This document shows, piece by piece, positions 9,299-17,549 of a DNA stretch of 64,000 nucleotides. Numbering within the stretch: position 1 is the first letter of the stretch; the number at the start of each line of letters is the position of its first letter. The stretch spans positions 62,001 through 126,000 of the forward strand of contig CAWDEY010000026.1 of NCBI GenBank assembly GCA_963801505.1. Direction: 5' to 3'. The DNA is from JAOUFP01 sp963801505. Lineage in GTDB: Bacteria > Nitrospirota > Thermodesulfovibrionia > Thermodesulfovibrionales > UBA6898. The position numbers were made by a program, and so were the translations under genes. The notes beneath the pieces were generated by a model. That model did no database searches. It saw only the letters and a list, made by a program, of their open reading frames with translations, and was not told the DNA's origin.

Positions 9299-9343
9299 AG
9301 AGATGCCGCGACGCTCAGACTCTTAGAGAAGTCCGCTTTTTAG
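9299..9343 (+). pseudogene. DUF1810 gene fragment (3' end)
   Basis: About 35 bp just behind rpoD match the end of the intact DUF1810 gene (from 7502), encoding RDAATLRLLEK and closed by its own TAG. It is the complementary remnant to the fragment at 4337. Confidence 0.6.
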
Positions 9344-9392
9344 ATTGAGAAAAGTAGAACTTAGAGGCTCTGCACCGGTATTCCCCAAAAAA

Positions 9393-9478
9393 ATTCCACC
9401 TTGAGGGGAGGTAGGTGGGGGTGATTGGTTGAAGTTTTCACCCTACCCTTTATCCCCTCCCCTCAAGGGCGGGGGAAT
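9393..9478. repeat. Inverted repeat / palindromic element
   Basis: The outer arms ATTCCACCTTGAGGGGAGG and CCTCCCCTCAAGGGCGGG are near-complementary and enclose about 45 bp. It can fold into a long hairpin. It resembles the element family at 17397, 18452 and 48875 in size and C/G composition but differs in sequence. The rest of the 9344-9612 gap is featureless. Confidence 0.6.
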
Positions 9479-9612
9479 ATATAGATGCCTCGCATTTTTT
9501 AGGTTGACGAATTCTTTAAAGGCATGCTATTTTTGCTGCAAGTCCTCATGGACCAAAAGTCAATACTGTTATTGACCATGGAAGGCTCTCTTCCTGGCAG
9601 ATTGGAGGCAAA

Positions 9613-9915
9613 ATGTCTCGACAAGCGAAGATAATAGCGGCAAAGGCGAAAGAAAAGCAGTGGAGAACTGAGGCAGGCCTTGTATCTGAACTTTTTCCAA
9701 AGGTCACAGAAATTGCTATCAGCATGCTGTACAGTCAGGCAGGGGAAGAAAAGCCGTTGTCGCGGACAGTTAATTTCTCCCCCGCGAGTTCTGCTGTATT
9801 CAGGTTAAGCTGTTTATGCGCGGATTGTCTTGAAGGCAGGTTTGATTTCACTGAAATAATAAGCGCGATGGTCAGGGCCCGGAAAACAATATCAAAGGGC
9901 AGAAATAAGTTGTGA
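9613..9915 (+). CDS. Conserved-type hypothetical protein with Cys cluster
   Basis: 100 residues, well-placed GGAGG five bases before the ATG. It begins with a basic helix (MSRQAKIIAAKAKEKQ). A compact CLCADC motif near residues 67-72 could bind a metal or act in redox. It ends in a basic FTEIISAMVRARKTI helix. No family recognised. The gene stands alone between rpoD and repeats. The ribosome site and codon use make it a credible gene. Confidence 0.5.
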   Translation: MSRQAKIIAAKAKEKQWRTEAGLVSELFPKVTEIAISMLYSQAGEEKPLSRTVNFSPASSAVFRLSCLCADCLEGRFDFTEIISAMVRARKTISKGRNKL

Positions 9916-10019
9916 GCATTGTTCGGCTCCTGAATGCTCGGATGTTGCATATTCAGTAACGATAAAATATGCACAGTTGAAATGATTGTGTCTCTGTGCG
10001 TGTCATCGGCGTTTCCCGG

Positions 10020-10141
10020 TTAAATGGATAGCGAGCGATATTCCCCGTGGTCTGGCCTAAGGCCCCGACTGTTGGTGCCACGGGGTTAGCGAGCGAATAT
10101 AATGAAAAAACATTCCTTGCATTGAGATTCCCTGCGGTCTT
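10020..10141. repeat. Dispersed repeat, AATGGATAGCGAG family, copy 1
   Basis: Contains TAAATGGATAGCGAGCG, a hairpin CCCCGTGG/CCACGGGG, TTAGCGAGCGAATA and a tail TTCCTTGCATTGAGATTCCC. Related copies lie at 14929, 25402 and 39201. Non-coding; the only content of the 9916-10286 gap. Confidence 0.6.
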
Positions 10142-10286
10142 GCCGGAGAGAGTCTTCAATTTTAATATCTCCGCGTACTTTCTCAGGCCCACTCTCTTTA
10201 TTGATACGGTACGTTCCTCATTGGATTCCGCCTGTGAATTTGCTAGACTCTTAGTGTAAAGAGAATGACGAGGGAGGAAATCTTTC

Positions 10287-11183
10287 GTGGATTTTGTGCC
10301 GGCTTTTTTACCTGTGCTAAAGCAGCCTGAAGACGGCTGGTGGTTTATCTTTTGCGGAGATAAAATGCTGGTCAAAGATGCAGGAGCAGGCAGTCGCATA
10401 CCGTTCTTCACTGACGTCAACGGGCTGATGAAAAATCTTGCAAGGACTGCACGGGATCGGAAGGCTCGATGGGACACCCTGTTATGCCTCCGAAGTCCCG
10501 GCAGAGGTCGAGCGCTCCTCCGGGCATGACTTTTCAGGGGTTGCGCCCTCTTTTGGGGAACTTGAAGAAGGGATCTTTGCAGTTGCCGGACGGGCCTTTC
10601 AGATCATGGATTGGGACCGGACCCACCAGTATTGCGGCAGATGCGGAGGTCATACCGAGACCGAGTCTGGAGGAGCGGGCAAGGTCATGCCCTGCCTGCG
10701 GTCTCATCAGCTATCCGGAGGTGACTCCGGCAGTCATTGTGGCTGTGACACGGGGGGAAGAGATACTGCTTGCGCCGTTCACGCCGTTTTCAGGGGAGTT
10801 TTTTCAGTGTTCTGGCAGGCTTTGTGGAGGCAGGTGAGACCTTCGAGGAGTGCGTAAAAAGAGAGGTCATGGAAGAAGTTGCAATCGAAGTCGATAATAT
10901 ACGTTATTTCGGAAGCCAGCCCTGGCCCTTTCCCCATTCGTTGATGGTCGGTTTCACCGCAGAGTATGCAGGCGGTGAAATCTCGATCGATGACAAAGAG
11001 ATTTCCGAGGCCGGGTGGTTTACTGCAGAGGCGCTTCCTGAGGTCCCCCGCACCGGGACAATCGCCAGAAGGCTGATAGACTGGTTTTGCCATAATCATA
11101 AGCAGAGGCAGAGCGGCCCTCTGAGCCGGAGCTGCTGCCGGAAAGGACATTATTGTCATGAGCAGACTTTTTTCACCCCTTAA
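10287..11183 (+). pseudogene. nudC: NAD+ diphosphatase (NudC-type Nudix), frame-disrupted
   Basis: Starts at GTG with GGAGG upstream. The protein is spread over three frames with at least three shifts (near 10480, 10670 and 10800). Readable parts in order: an N-terminal NudC-like domain, the zinc-ribbon pairs CGRCGG and CPACGLISYPE, and the Nudix box GFVEAGETFEECVKREVMEE with the SQPWPFPHSLMVGF motif typical of NudC. The enzyme cleaves NAD(H) and de-caps NAD-RNA. The end overlaps the start of the next broken gene. Whether it is decayed or mis-sequenced cannot be told here. Confidence 0.85.
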
Positions 11184-12282
11184 TCTGGGGAAGGTGGAAT
11201 TATCAAACCGCGTGGTCGTCTCACCCATGTGCCAGTATAGCGCTGATGACGGGGTGGCAGGCGATTGGCATATGCAGCATCTTCTGCAGTACGGTTATTC
11301 AGGCGCAGGACTCATTACGCTTGAGGCAACAGCCGTAGAAAGACGCGGAAGGATCACACACGGGTGCCTCGGGACTTTATTCCGACTCGTGCGAGGCAGC
11401 GCTCTCCCGGGTAATAAGTGCAGCGCGGCGTTTTGCAGGGCCTGCCCGGTTCGGCATTCAGCTGGCCCATGCAGGGAGAAAGGCATCGTCACATCTTCCG
11501 TGGGAAGGGGGGAGACCTCTTAGGCCTGAGGAGGATCCATGGCCTTTGTTGCGCCCTCAGCGATACCCTTTGCTGAGGGCTGCCCGATTCCGGAGGTCCT
11601 GAATGAAGAGGCAATGGAGCGGGTCCTGAATGCCTTTGTCGATGCAGCGCGCAGGGCAGCCAGGATCGGCTTTGATGTGGTGGAGATTCATGCAGCCCAC
11701 GGCTACCTTCTGCATGAGTTTCTCTCCCCTCATTTCAAACAGGCGCACTGATGCGTGGGGTGGAAGCCTGGAAAACAGGATGCGCTTTCCACTTGCAGTC
11801 GCCTCGGCAGTCCGGGCAGCGTTGCCGGAGGATATTGTCCTTGGGGCGCGTATTACAGGGACTGACTGGACAGCTGAGGGATGGGCTCCCTGATGATGCG
11901 GTCGTGTTTTCGCGCAGGCTGCAGGACCTCGGGCTTGGATATGTCTGTGTCTCCTCAGGCGGCATAATCCCGAAGATCCATGTGCCTGTTGCACCGGGGT
12001 ATAATGCCCCGTTTGCAGCCAGGGTAAGAGGGGAAACCGGGCTTGCAACGCAGGTTGTGGGTATGATCATACGACCTCAGCAGGCCGAAGAAATCATTGC
12101 CTCAGGCCAGGCTGACATGGTCTGTCTTGCCACGGGCCTTTCTTGATAATCCGCGCTGGGTCTGGCATGCGGCAGAAGAACTCAACGCGACTGTCCACTA
12201 TCCTCCCCAGTACGAAAGGGCCCGAAGGTCTGCATGGCCGGGCGCTGCCATACTCCGGCCTCTGAAGGAGGGAAGGGATTAA
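11158..12282 (+). pseudogene. Old Yellow Enzyme family NADH:flavin oxidoreductase, frame-disrupted
   Basis: Starts MSRLFSPLNLGKVELSNRVV, typical of YqjM/NamA-like enoate reductases, with the PMCQYSADDG Cys/Tyr flavin segment. Later parts appear in other frames: EIHAAHGYLLHEFLSP (substrate His pair), RTDAWGGSLENRMRF, YVCVSSGGI, ADMVCLATGLS and the DNPRWVWHAAEEL tail. At least four shifts (about 11390, 11520, 11740, 11890 and 12140). Full length would be about 370 residues, the family norm, so nothing large is deleted. FMN-dependent reductase of activated C=C bonds. Confidence 0.85.
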
Positions 12283-12343
12283 TCCGGAATTCCTGTGCAA
12301 CAAACTTCAGACAAGCCGCGATTTCTGAAGTATAATCTCAGGT

Positions 12344-13282
12344 ATGCATAACATACTCCTGTCCTTTGGCTTTATTATTCTTATAGGTGTCGCTTTCAGA
12401 CGGTTCAGTCCAGGGGGGCTGGATGCCGGCCAGCTCAGGGAGGCTATCAATGTGACTGTGCTCAACATCTTCCTTCCTGCCTTATGCATCAAGACGTTGT
12501 ACACCTCCAGGATAGACATCGAAACATTCCTTGTCCCGGCAACCGCATGGATCACCACAATCGCGACAATGCTCCTGTCTCTGGGAGTATACAGCCTCCT
12601 TGAAAAAAGGACGCACCTGCAGCCCTCAGAAAAAGGTGTGCTTGTGCTGGCGGCCACCTTCGGCAACGTTACCTATCTTGGCCTCCCGGTCCTTACCAGC
12701 CTCTATGGTAATGAGGCAGCGAAGTATGCCTTGTTCTATGATCTCCTGGCCACTACTCCCATACTCTGGCTGTTCGGTGCATCTCTGGCTTCGCAATACG
12801 GAGAAGGACGGAAGCTCAATATCAGGGAATCTCTCAGCGCGATTGTTTCGCTCCCCCCTGTCTGGGGTATATTCGCGGGCATGGCGCTGAACCTGTTTGC
12901 GGTCCCTCTGCCGGCTTTTTTCATTAAAGCGCTTGAGATGCTCGGCAGTCTTGTTGTTCCCTTAATGATCTTCAGTATCGGGCTTGCGCTTTCTTTGCCC
13001 GAGGTCAGACACGCCTTTGCTATTGTCCCGGCGGTAATCATCAAGCTGGCAGTGGTCCCTTTTATCTCATTTGTGACAGCAAGCCTGCTCGGGCTTTCCG
13101 GCGACGCGCTGGCATCCTGTTTAATTGAAGGGGCGATGCCGACGATGGTCCTTTCGCTCCTGATCGCGGCACGGTTCAAACTCGATGTTTCCCTTTCCGC
13201 CTTTGTGATTGTCATTACGACGGTCCTGTCTTTCTTCAGTCTGCCGGTTGCTGTGTATCTCACCGGATATCTGGTCCATTAA
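12344..13282 (+). CDS. AEC (auxin efflux carrier) family transporter
   Basis: 312 residues with about ten membrane helices arranged as two five-helix halves. The family pattern is visible: FILIGVAFRRF with a gap before NVTVLNIFLPALCIKTL, then ATFGNVTYLGLPVLTSLYG in helix 4 and GAMPTMVLSLLIA in the second half. AEC transporters export small organic anions or related solutes; the substrate cannot be told. Intact, in contrast to the two genes before it. Confidence 0.9.
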   Translation: MHNILLSFGFIILIGVAFRRFSPGGLDAGQLREAINVTVLNIFLPALCIKTLYTSRIDIETFLVPATAWITTIATMLLSLGVYSLLEKRTHLQPSEKGVLVLAATFGNVTYLGLPVLTSLYGNEAAKYALFYDLLATTPILWLFGASLASQYGEGRKLNIRESLSAIVSLPPVWGIFAGMALNLFAVPLPAFFIKALEMLGSLVVPLMIFSIGLALSLPEVRHAFAIVPAVIIKLAVVPFISFVTASLLGLSGDALASCLIEGAMPTMVLSLLIAARFKLDVSLSAFVIVITTVLSFFSLPVAVYLTGYLVH

Positions 13283-13302
13283 CCTAAAAACTGCAGTTCA
13301 TT

Positions 13303-13435
13303 CACCACGGAGGCACAGAGACGCTGAGAAACCGAGGGTTTGAGGCAAATAGGTGACTGAGCAATTTAGTTGCCCCTATCCTGCCCGTAACTCCCTGATT
13401 TTCCTCTGTGATCTCTGCGTCTCTGTGGATTCTGC
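13303..13435. repeat. Inverted repeat, CACAGAGACGC family, copy 1
   Basis: CCACGGAGGCACAGAGACGC at the left is complementary to the GCGTCTCTGTGG-type right end. A second, diverged copy is at 54143-54254. It sits between the converging AEC and rsmE genes, where a long hairpin could end transcription from both sides. Confidence 0.65.
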
Positions 13436-13460
13436 TTTTTTTAGGATTAACCCCTCTGCT

Positions 13461-14168
13461 TCAGAACAGCCGTGAAATCAGGGCAGGCACGGCTGCCTCG
13501 ATATTGAGGATGCGCTCGCCAAGGTGGACTGCCTGAAAACCGCATGATATCAGCCTTTCAACTTCATAAGGGATAAACCCTCCTTCAGGGCCGATGGCCA
13601 GGGTCACAGGCTGTCGGACATCGCGGGGGCATGGTCCTTCTGCAACCGGGTGCGCAATGAGTGAAAGGGTATTTTTTATAAGCTCAGGGGCCTCGTCTTC
13701 TGCAAAAGGTTTAAAAAAAGGCTTCAATAAAACCTCGGGCAAAACAGTGTCGCGGGCCTGCTCAAGCCCCAACACCAACTGGCTTTGAATGCTCTCAGGC
13801 TTCAAAACAGGACTCTGCCAGAAACTCTTCTCTACGCGGTATGAGTTCAGAAGAAAAATCCGTTTGACGCCCATGGCAGTCACTGACAGTAGTATCCTCC
13901 GCAAGACCTTGGGTCTTGGCAATGCAAGGATGATAGTGAGTGGCAGCGGGGAGGGAGGAGGATGGACAAGACTGACCTCCATTTCCAAAGAGGTGGCTTT
14001 CAGTGATGTAATACATCCGGTGCCGATCAGCCCATCTGCCAGTCCCACACGAAGTTCGTCCCTGACTGCCGGACGGTGGACCTCCAGGACATGCCTGAGA
14101 CGACGGCCTTCAAGCCTCACTTTATTTTCAGCTATGAAATCGTCTTTGAATAACAGGATGAGGTTCAT
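13461..14168 (-). CDS. rsmE: 16S rRNA (uracil1498-N3)-methyltransferase RsmE
   Basis: 235 residues, family length. An N-terminal PUA-like domain (RRLRHVLEVHRPAVRDEL) is followed by a SPOUT knot domain: ALPRPKVLRRILLSVTAMGV, SYRVEKSFW, QLVLGLEQARDTVLPEV, then the diagnostic LAIGPEGGFIPYEVE and LGERILNIEAAVPAL at the C-terminus that form the AdoMet-binding knot. It methylates U1498 of 16S rRNA. Stand-alone on the minus strand. Confidence 0.94.
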   Translation of the reverse strand: MNLILLFKDDFIAENKVRLEGRRLRHVLEVHRPAVRDELRVGLADGLIGTGCITSLKATSLEMEVSLVHPPPSPLPLTIILALPRPKVLRRILLSVTAMGVKRIFLLNSYRVEKSFWQSPVLKPESIQSQLVLGLEQARDTVLPEVLLKPFFKPFAEDEAPELIKNTLSLIAHPVAEGPCPRDVRQPVTLAIGPEGGFIPYEVERLISCGFQAVHLGERILNIEAAVPALISRLF

Positions 14169-14345
14169 GGATTATTGTATAGAATGGGAGAGCTAAAGAC
14201 AATGAGACAAAAGGCGGCATTTCCGCACTATTACACTTTTGCTCTCAAAACAGCGGCATTGAAATTGACATCCCGGAGAATACCTGATAGCATTTTTCAA
14301 GGTGCATAGGCATCGCGGAAAAATCAGATCATTTGAGGAGGCGAC

Positions 14346-14576
14346 ATGCTCGGTAAGAAGACAGTGAAAAAGACAGTGCAAAAAGCAGTGAAGAAGGCTG
14401 TAAAAAAGGCCACGAAGATAGAGAAAAAAGTGGCGAAGAAGGCGGTCAAGAAGGTCGCGGCCGTCAAGAAGACTGTTGAGAAAAAGACTTCGTCGGCAGC
14501 AAAGGCCGTCAAGAAGACCGTTGCGAAAAAGACCTCTGCTGCGGTAAAGGCTGTCAAGAAGAAGCTCACCAGGTAG
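14346..14576 (+). CDS. Histone H1-like Lys/Ala-rich protein
   Basis: 76 residues, GAGGAGG six bases before the ATG. Almost only Lys, Ala, Val and Thr, in repeated KKAVKKA and AVKKTVEKKT units without Cys or Trp. This composition is that of bacterial H1-like (Hc1-type) DNA-binding proteins that compact DNA through disordered basic tails. No globular domain. The repeats make the exact length prone to change. Confidence 0.75.
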   Translation: MLGKKTVKKTVQKAVKKAVKKATKIEKKVAKKAVKKVAAVKKTVEKKTSSAAKAVKKTVAKKTSAAVKAVKKKLTR

Positions 14577-14928
14577 TCTGCATTAGACGTTCAGGACCGT
14601 CCTTTTCCGGCACCCAGGCGGGTTCGCTTGCCCCGGCGGGTCGGCGGGGAGACAGGACCGCCTGTCCCTTGCGGTCGCGATCCACGGGCCATGCTTAAAG
14701 CTGACCCCTGTTAACCCTGTCGTTGCATAATCGCAAGTAGAAAGCCCAGAAAAAGGCCTTGTAATGACGACAGGATGAAATATATGATGCAGCCATATGC
14801 ACATCTCACTATCAGTGAATTCCTCTACGCGCTTGGCTGACCAGGGCAGAGTGCCTGAAGGTGTCGCAGACAAGCCCTTTTTCTTCACTTCCTCCTCGCG
14901 GCTTTTATATTTTTTTGCAACTGTAAGG
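14577..14928. other. Intergenic region, nothing recognised
   Basis: GC-rich stretch with small inverted repeats around 14620-14690 (GGCGGG and CCCCGGCGGG). No gene, RNA or repeat that I can support. Confidence 0.3.
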
Positions 14929-15000
14929 TTAAATGGATAGCCAAAGTATACCCCGCAGCTTACCGCGGGATGTCTTCAATCATTTCTTGCCGCAGGGCGG
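14929..15000. repeat. Dispersed repeat, AATGGATAGCGAG family, diverged copy 2
   Basis: Begins GGTTAAATGGATAGC like the copies at 10020 and 25402, followed by a CCCCGCAGC/CCGCGGG-like hairpin and a TTGCCGCAGGG tail. Strongly diverged. Confidence 0.45.
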
Positions 15001-15044
15001 CTTCAATCCACAAATATAGGTTGCCTGCTGGCAAAAACTTCAAG

Positions 15045-15073
15045 TTGACGCCCCGACTCCCTGGTGTTAGCAT
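15045..15073 (+). promoter_or_regulatory. Sigma-70 promoter candidate for riboswitch/CBS gene
   Basis: TTGACG (15045-15050), 17-bp spacer, TAGCAT (15068-15073). The expected start near 15080 coincides with the 5' end of the riboswitch. Confidence 0.5.
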
Positions 15074-15079
15074 AAATTA

Positions 15080-15160
15080 TAGAAGCAACAGGACCAAACC
15101 CTCTATGAGGGAGGGATGAAATGCAATGGATCGTCTTAAAGAAGATGGCCGGGCTACCGG
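15080..15160 (+). promoter_or_regulatory. GEMM-I class riboswitch (cyclic dinucleotide sensor)
   Basis: The layout matches the GEMM-I aptamer: a purine-rich 5' strand, the invariant AAACC (15096-15100), a hairpin, GGGATGAAATGC in place of GGGACGCAAAGCC, a second hairpin, and GGCCGGGCTACCG at the 3' side. Aligned by hand to Vc2, the base at ligand position 20 (three before AAACC) is A (15093 region), not G. In known GEMM-Ib RNAs A20 goes with 3',3'-cGAMP or mixed specificity. The 3' strand is reused by a terminator, so a transcriptional ON switch is predicted for the CBS-domain gene at 15238. Confidence 0.68.
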
Positions 15161-15190
15161 CAGAAGCAATAACGGTAGCTCGGCTTTTTT
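15148..15190 (+). terminator. Intrinsic terminator of the GEMM riboswitch
   Basis: GCCGGGCTACCG (15148-15159) pairs with CGGTAGCTCGGC (15173-15184), 12 bp with one G-U, followed by six T. The 5' arm is the 3' strand of the aptamer. Confidence 0.85.
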
Positions 15191-15237
15191 CCCCTGGACG
15201 AGACAGTTAAATCTTAAGAGAAGGGAGGTGAACATTT

Positions 15238-15708
15238 ATGAATACTGTAAGAAGGGTCTTGCAGGCAAAGGCCGGAGCTGTCTGGACAATCAGACCTGAT
15301 GCCACGGCATATGACGCGCTACGGGTCATGGCCGACAAAGACATCGGGGCGCTGCTCGTTCGAAGCAGTGAAGGCAAGCTTGTAGGTGTCTTTTCCGAGC
15401 GGGATTATGCGAGGAAAGTGATACTGAAAGGCAGGTCGTCAAAAGATACCCTGGTCAGTGAGTTGATGACTGATCTTGTGTATTATGTGAGTCCGGAGCA
15501 CACCATCAATGATTGCATGTCCATCATGACAGCCAAGCGCATCCGTCATCTACCTGTTATTGATGATGGGAAGCTGGTGGGCATTATTACAATCGGAGAT
15601 GTAGTAAACTCGATGATCTCCGAACAAAATACCACCATCAGAGATCTTGAAAACTACATCACCGGGGGCGCCCATGAGTTTGATGTTGCGCAGGCCTTAC
15701 AGTCCTGA
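15238..15708 (+). CDS. Tandem CBS-domain protein
   Basis: 156 residues, AAGGGAGGTG before the ATG. Two CBS domains: residues about 10-65 (VWTIRPDATAYDALRVMADKDIGALLV with FSERDYARKVIL) and 76-130 (YYVSPEHTINDCMSIMTAKRIRHLPV with GIITIGDVVNSMI), and a short acidic C-terminus. Paired CBS domains bind adenosyl ligands and regulate partners; free-standing ones of this size have no single known role. Controlled by the riboswitch and terminator directly upstream, so its expression should follow a cyclic dinucleotide. Confidence 0.9.
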   Translation: MNTVRRVLQAKAGAVWTIRPDATAYDALRVMADKDIGALLVRSSEGKLVGVFSERDYARKVILKGRSSKDTLVSELMTDLVYYVSPEHTINDCMSIMTAKRIRHLPVIDDGKLVGIITIGDVVNSMISEQNTTIRDLENYITGGAHEFDVAQALQS

Positions 15709-15721
15709 AAGTAGTGCAACA

Positions 15722-15759
15722 GAGTGATTCTTCAGGTCACAGGACCTTAAGAATCGCTC
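15722..15759 (+). terminator. Hairpin behind the CBS gene
   Basis: GAGTGATTCTT (15722-15732) pairs with AAGAATCGCTC (15749-15759), and AGGTC with GACCT inside. A weak T-rich tail follows. Likely terminator. Confidence 0.6.
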
Positions 15760-15966
15760 CATCTTTTTCCCCAACCTGTTCTTAAATAGAATTTTACGTC
15801 TCCTCTCTGTCATCGCGCTTAAACTCCATCCGTTGAAAAAATTGCAACAACTGTTGAATATGCTACAAAATACATTCGTATCTGGCACTCCTTTGGCTAC
15901 TTGTTCTTTACAGGACTGTTATGCCGAATCAGCGCTCAGCCGATGAATCGATTTCGGACAAGAGAG

Positions 15967-16774
15967 ATGGACTACCCAAAAATTACCAGTGTTTCAAATC
16001 ACGAAGATAAAGGAACTGCTGGATCTCAAGAGAAGGAAAGACAGGGACAAAACCACGCTTTTTTCTTATTGAAGGCCCTCATCTGATCGAGATGGCCCTC
16101 AACTCCGGCACTCAGGTCAATGACGTACTCTTCAGCGCTTCATTTTCATCAAAAGAGAATGGGCAACAGTTTCTGAGAAAGACTTTCAAAACACACAAAA
16201 AATATCTTTGAAGTATCAGAGCATGTCATCGCCAGGATTGCGGATACTGAAACACCCCAGGGTATTATTGCTGTATCTGCCTGCAGAGTCATTATCATTG
16301 GAGGACCTGAGGCCTGTGGCCCCGGCCCTTATAGTTGTTATCGATGGGGTGCAGGACCCGGGCAACCTGGGCGCGATAATCAGGACATCGGATGCTGCCG
16401 CTGCTGACGCAGTCATCCTCCTGCCAGGGACATGCGACGCCTTTATGCAAAAGACTATACGCTCTACTGCAGGGAGTATATTCAACATACCTGTTATTCA
16501 TGCAGACCTGCAGGCCCTTCTTCAGTGGCTGCGCCTCAATGAAATAAAACTGGCTGTGACCTCGCTGGATTCAGCCAGGACAGTATTTGAAGAGCGGCTG
16601 GAGGGCCCTTTAGCTCTCGTCTTTGGCAACGAGGCCCATGGGGTCAGCAAGGAGATAAGAAGTGCAGCAGACTTGCTTTTGAAGATCCCGATCTACGGAC
16701 ATGCAGAGAGTTTAAATGTCGCCTCCGCTGCAGCGGTTTGTCTCTATGAAGCTGTAAGGCAGAGGATGAAGTAG
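15967..16774 (+). pseudogene. TrmH/SpoU family RNA 2'-O-methyltransferase, frame-disrupted
   Basis: N-terminal codons from ATG 15967 read MDYPKITSVSNHE, then shift to IKELLDLKRRKDRDK and FLIEGPHLIEMAL in other frames. That N-terminal substrate-binding domain is typical of RlmB/TsnR-like enzymes. From about 16200 the frame is open and shows the three SPOUT motifs: GVQDPGNLGAIIRTSDAA, LVFGNEAHGVS and IPIYGHAESLNVASAAAV. It would 2'-O-methylate rRNA or tRNA. At least three shifts, including A-rich runs; the C-terminal catalytic domain is intact. Confidence 0.82.
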
Positions 16775-16897
16775 CAAGGGAACTGATCAGGTGGATAGAC
16801 TGAAGGTACTTAGGCTAAAGGGGAAACGTCAAAAGTTTTTGATACTTCAGTGCTTCAGACGTAAACACCTTGATTGTTTGGAGGTGAACCAGGAGAC

Positions 16898-17309
16898 TCA
16901 GAATTCCTTAAATACCTTTGCCAGAGAATCTCCTGCAACGTGCATCTTAAATTCGTTGAAATACCCAAAAGGCGTCACCATGACAATGAATCCTGTATTT
17001 TCAAGTCGTTGGCGCACTTCACCCAGAAGCGTCCGCGCAAATTCAGGTGATGACTTGCTTGAGGAGAGATGATTAAAGGAATGAAGCACAATATTTTTTG
17101 TGCTGAACTTCCCTGCAAGCCATTTTGTGTTTTTAACGAACTTCTGGAGCACACCGCTATGGTTGGCCTCGTCTTCTGCTTCGCAGTGGAAAAAAGACCA
17201 CAATCGCTGCCGTCATTGCTTCTTCCCTGTCCTCAGCAGGCACGTCTTCAAGTGTCCTTGAGACAGTCTTATACCACCATTCATTTGTATAGAACATGAG
17301 CAGTTTCAT
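16898..17309 (-). CDS. Stand-alone threonyl-tRNA editing domain (frameshifted)
   Basis: ATG at 17309 opens MKLLMFYTNEWWYKT. The frame shifts in the A6 run at about 17190 and continues HCEAEDEANHSGVL, NIVLHSFNHLSSSKSSPEFA and VTPFGYFNEFKMHVAGDSLA. These match the archaeal-type N-terminal editing domain of threonyl-tRNA synthetase (Thr-tRNA-synt_ED, DTD-like fold), which removes mischarged Ser from tRNA-Thr. Here it is about 137 residues without synthetase domains. Inference: trans-editing or a D-aminoacyl role. A single homopolymer indel suggests a sequence error. Confidence 0.72.
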
Positions 17310-17396
17310 GACTGATTTTCGAATAAATACTCGACGATCTGTCAATTATAAAAACCAAATGACCGTACCCCTTCAGTGGATAGGCGTAATTACCAG

Positions 17397-17479
17397 AAAA
17401 TCTCCCCTCACCCCTCTTTGCCAAAGAGGGGAATATTGTTCCTCCCTTTGGCAAAGGGAGGTTACGGAGGGATTTTTTC
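17397..17479. repeat. Palindromic repeat element, AAATCTCCCC family, copy 1
   Basis: AAAATCTCCCCTCACCCCTC, hairpin TTTGCC/CAAAG, then CTCCCTTTGGCAAAGGGAGG and GGAGGGATTTTTT. The outer ends AAAATC.CCC and GGG.GATTTTT are complementary. Same family at 18452-18527 and 48875-48955. Confidence 0.8.
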
Positions 17480-17549
17480 AATAATAACTCTCTCCCCCTG
17501 TCACTGAAGGGTTACAAATGGCCGGATAAAAGAACGGAAATGTTATATC

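Noticed and set aside
14583..14888. 101-codon minus-strand frame after the H1-like gene
   Set aside because: No start signal and no domain; translation looks random.
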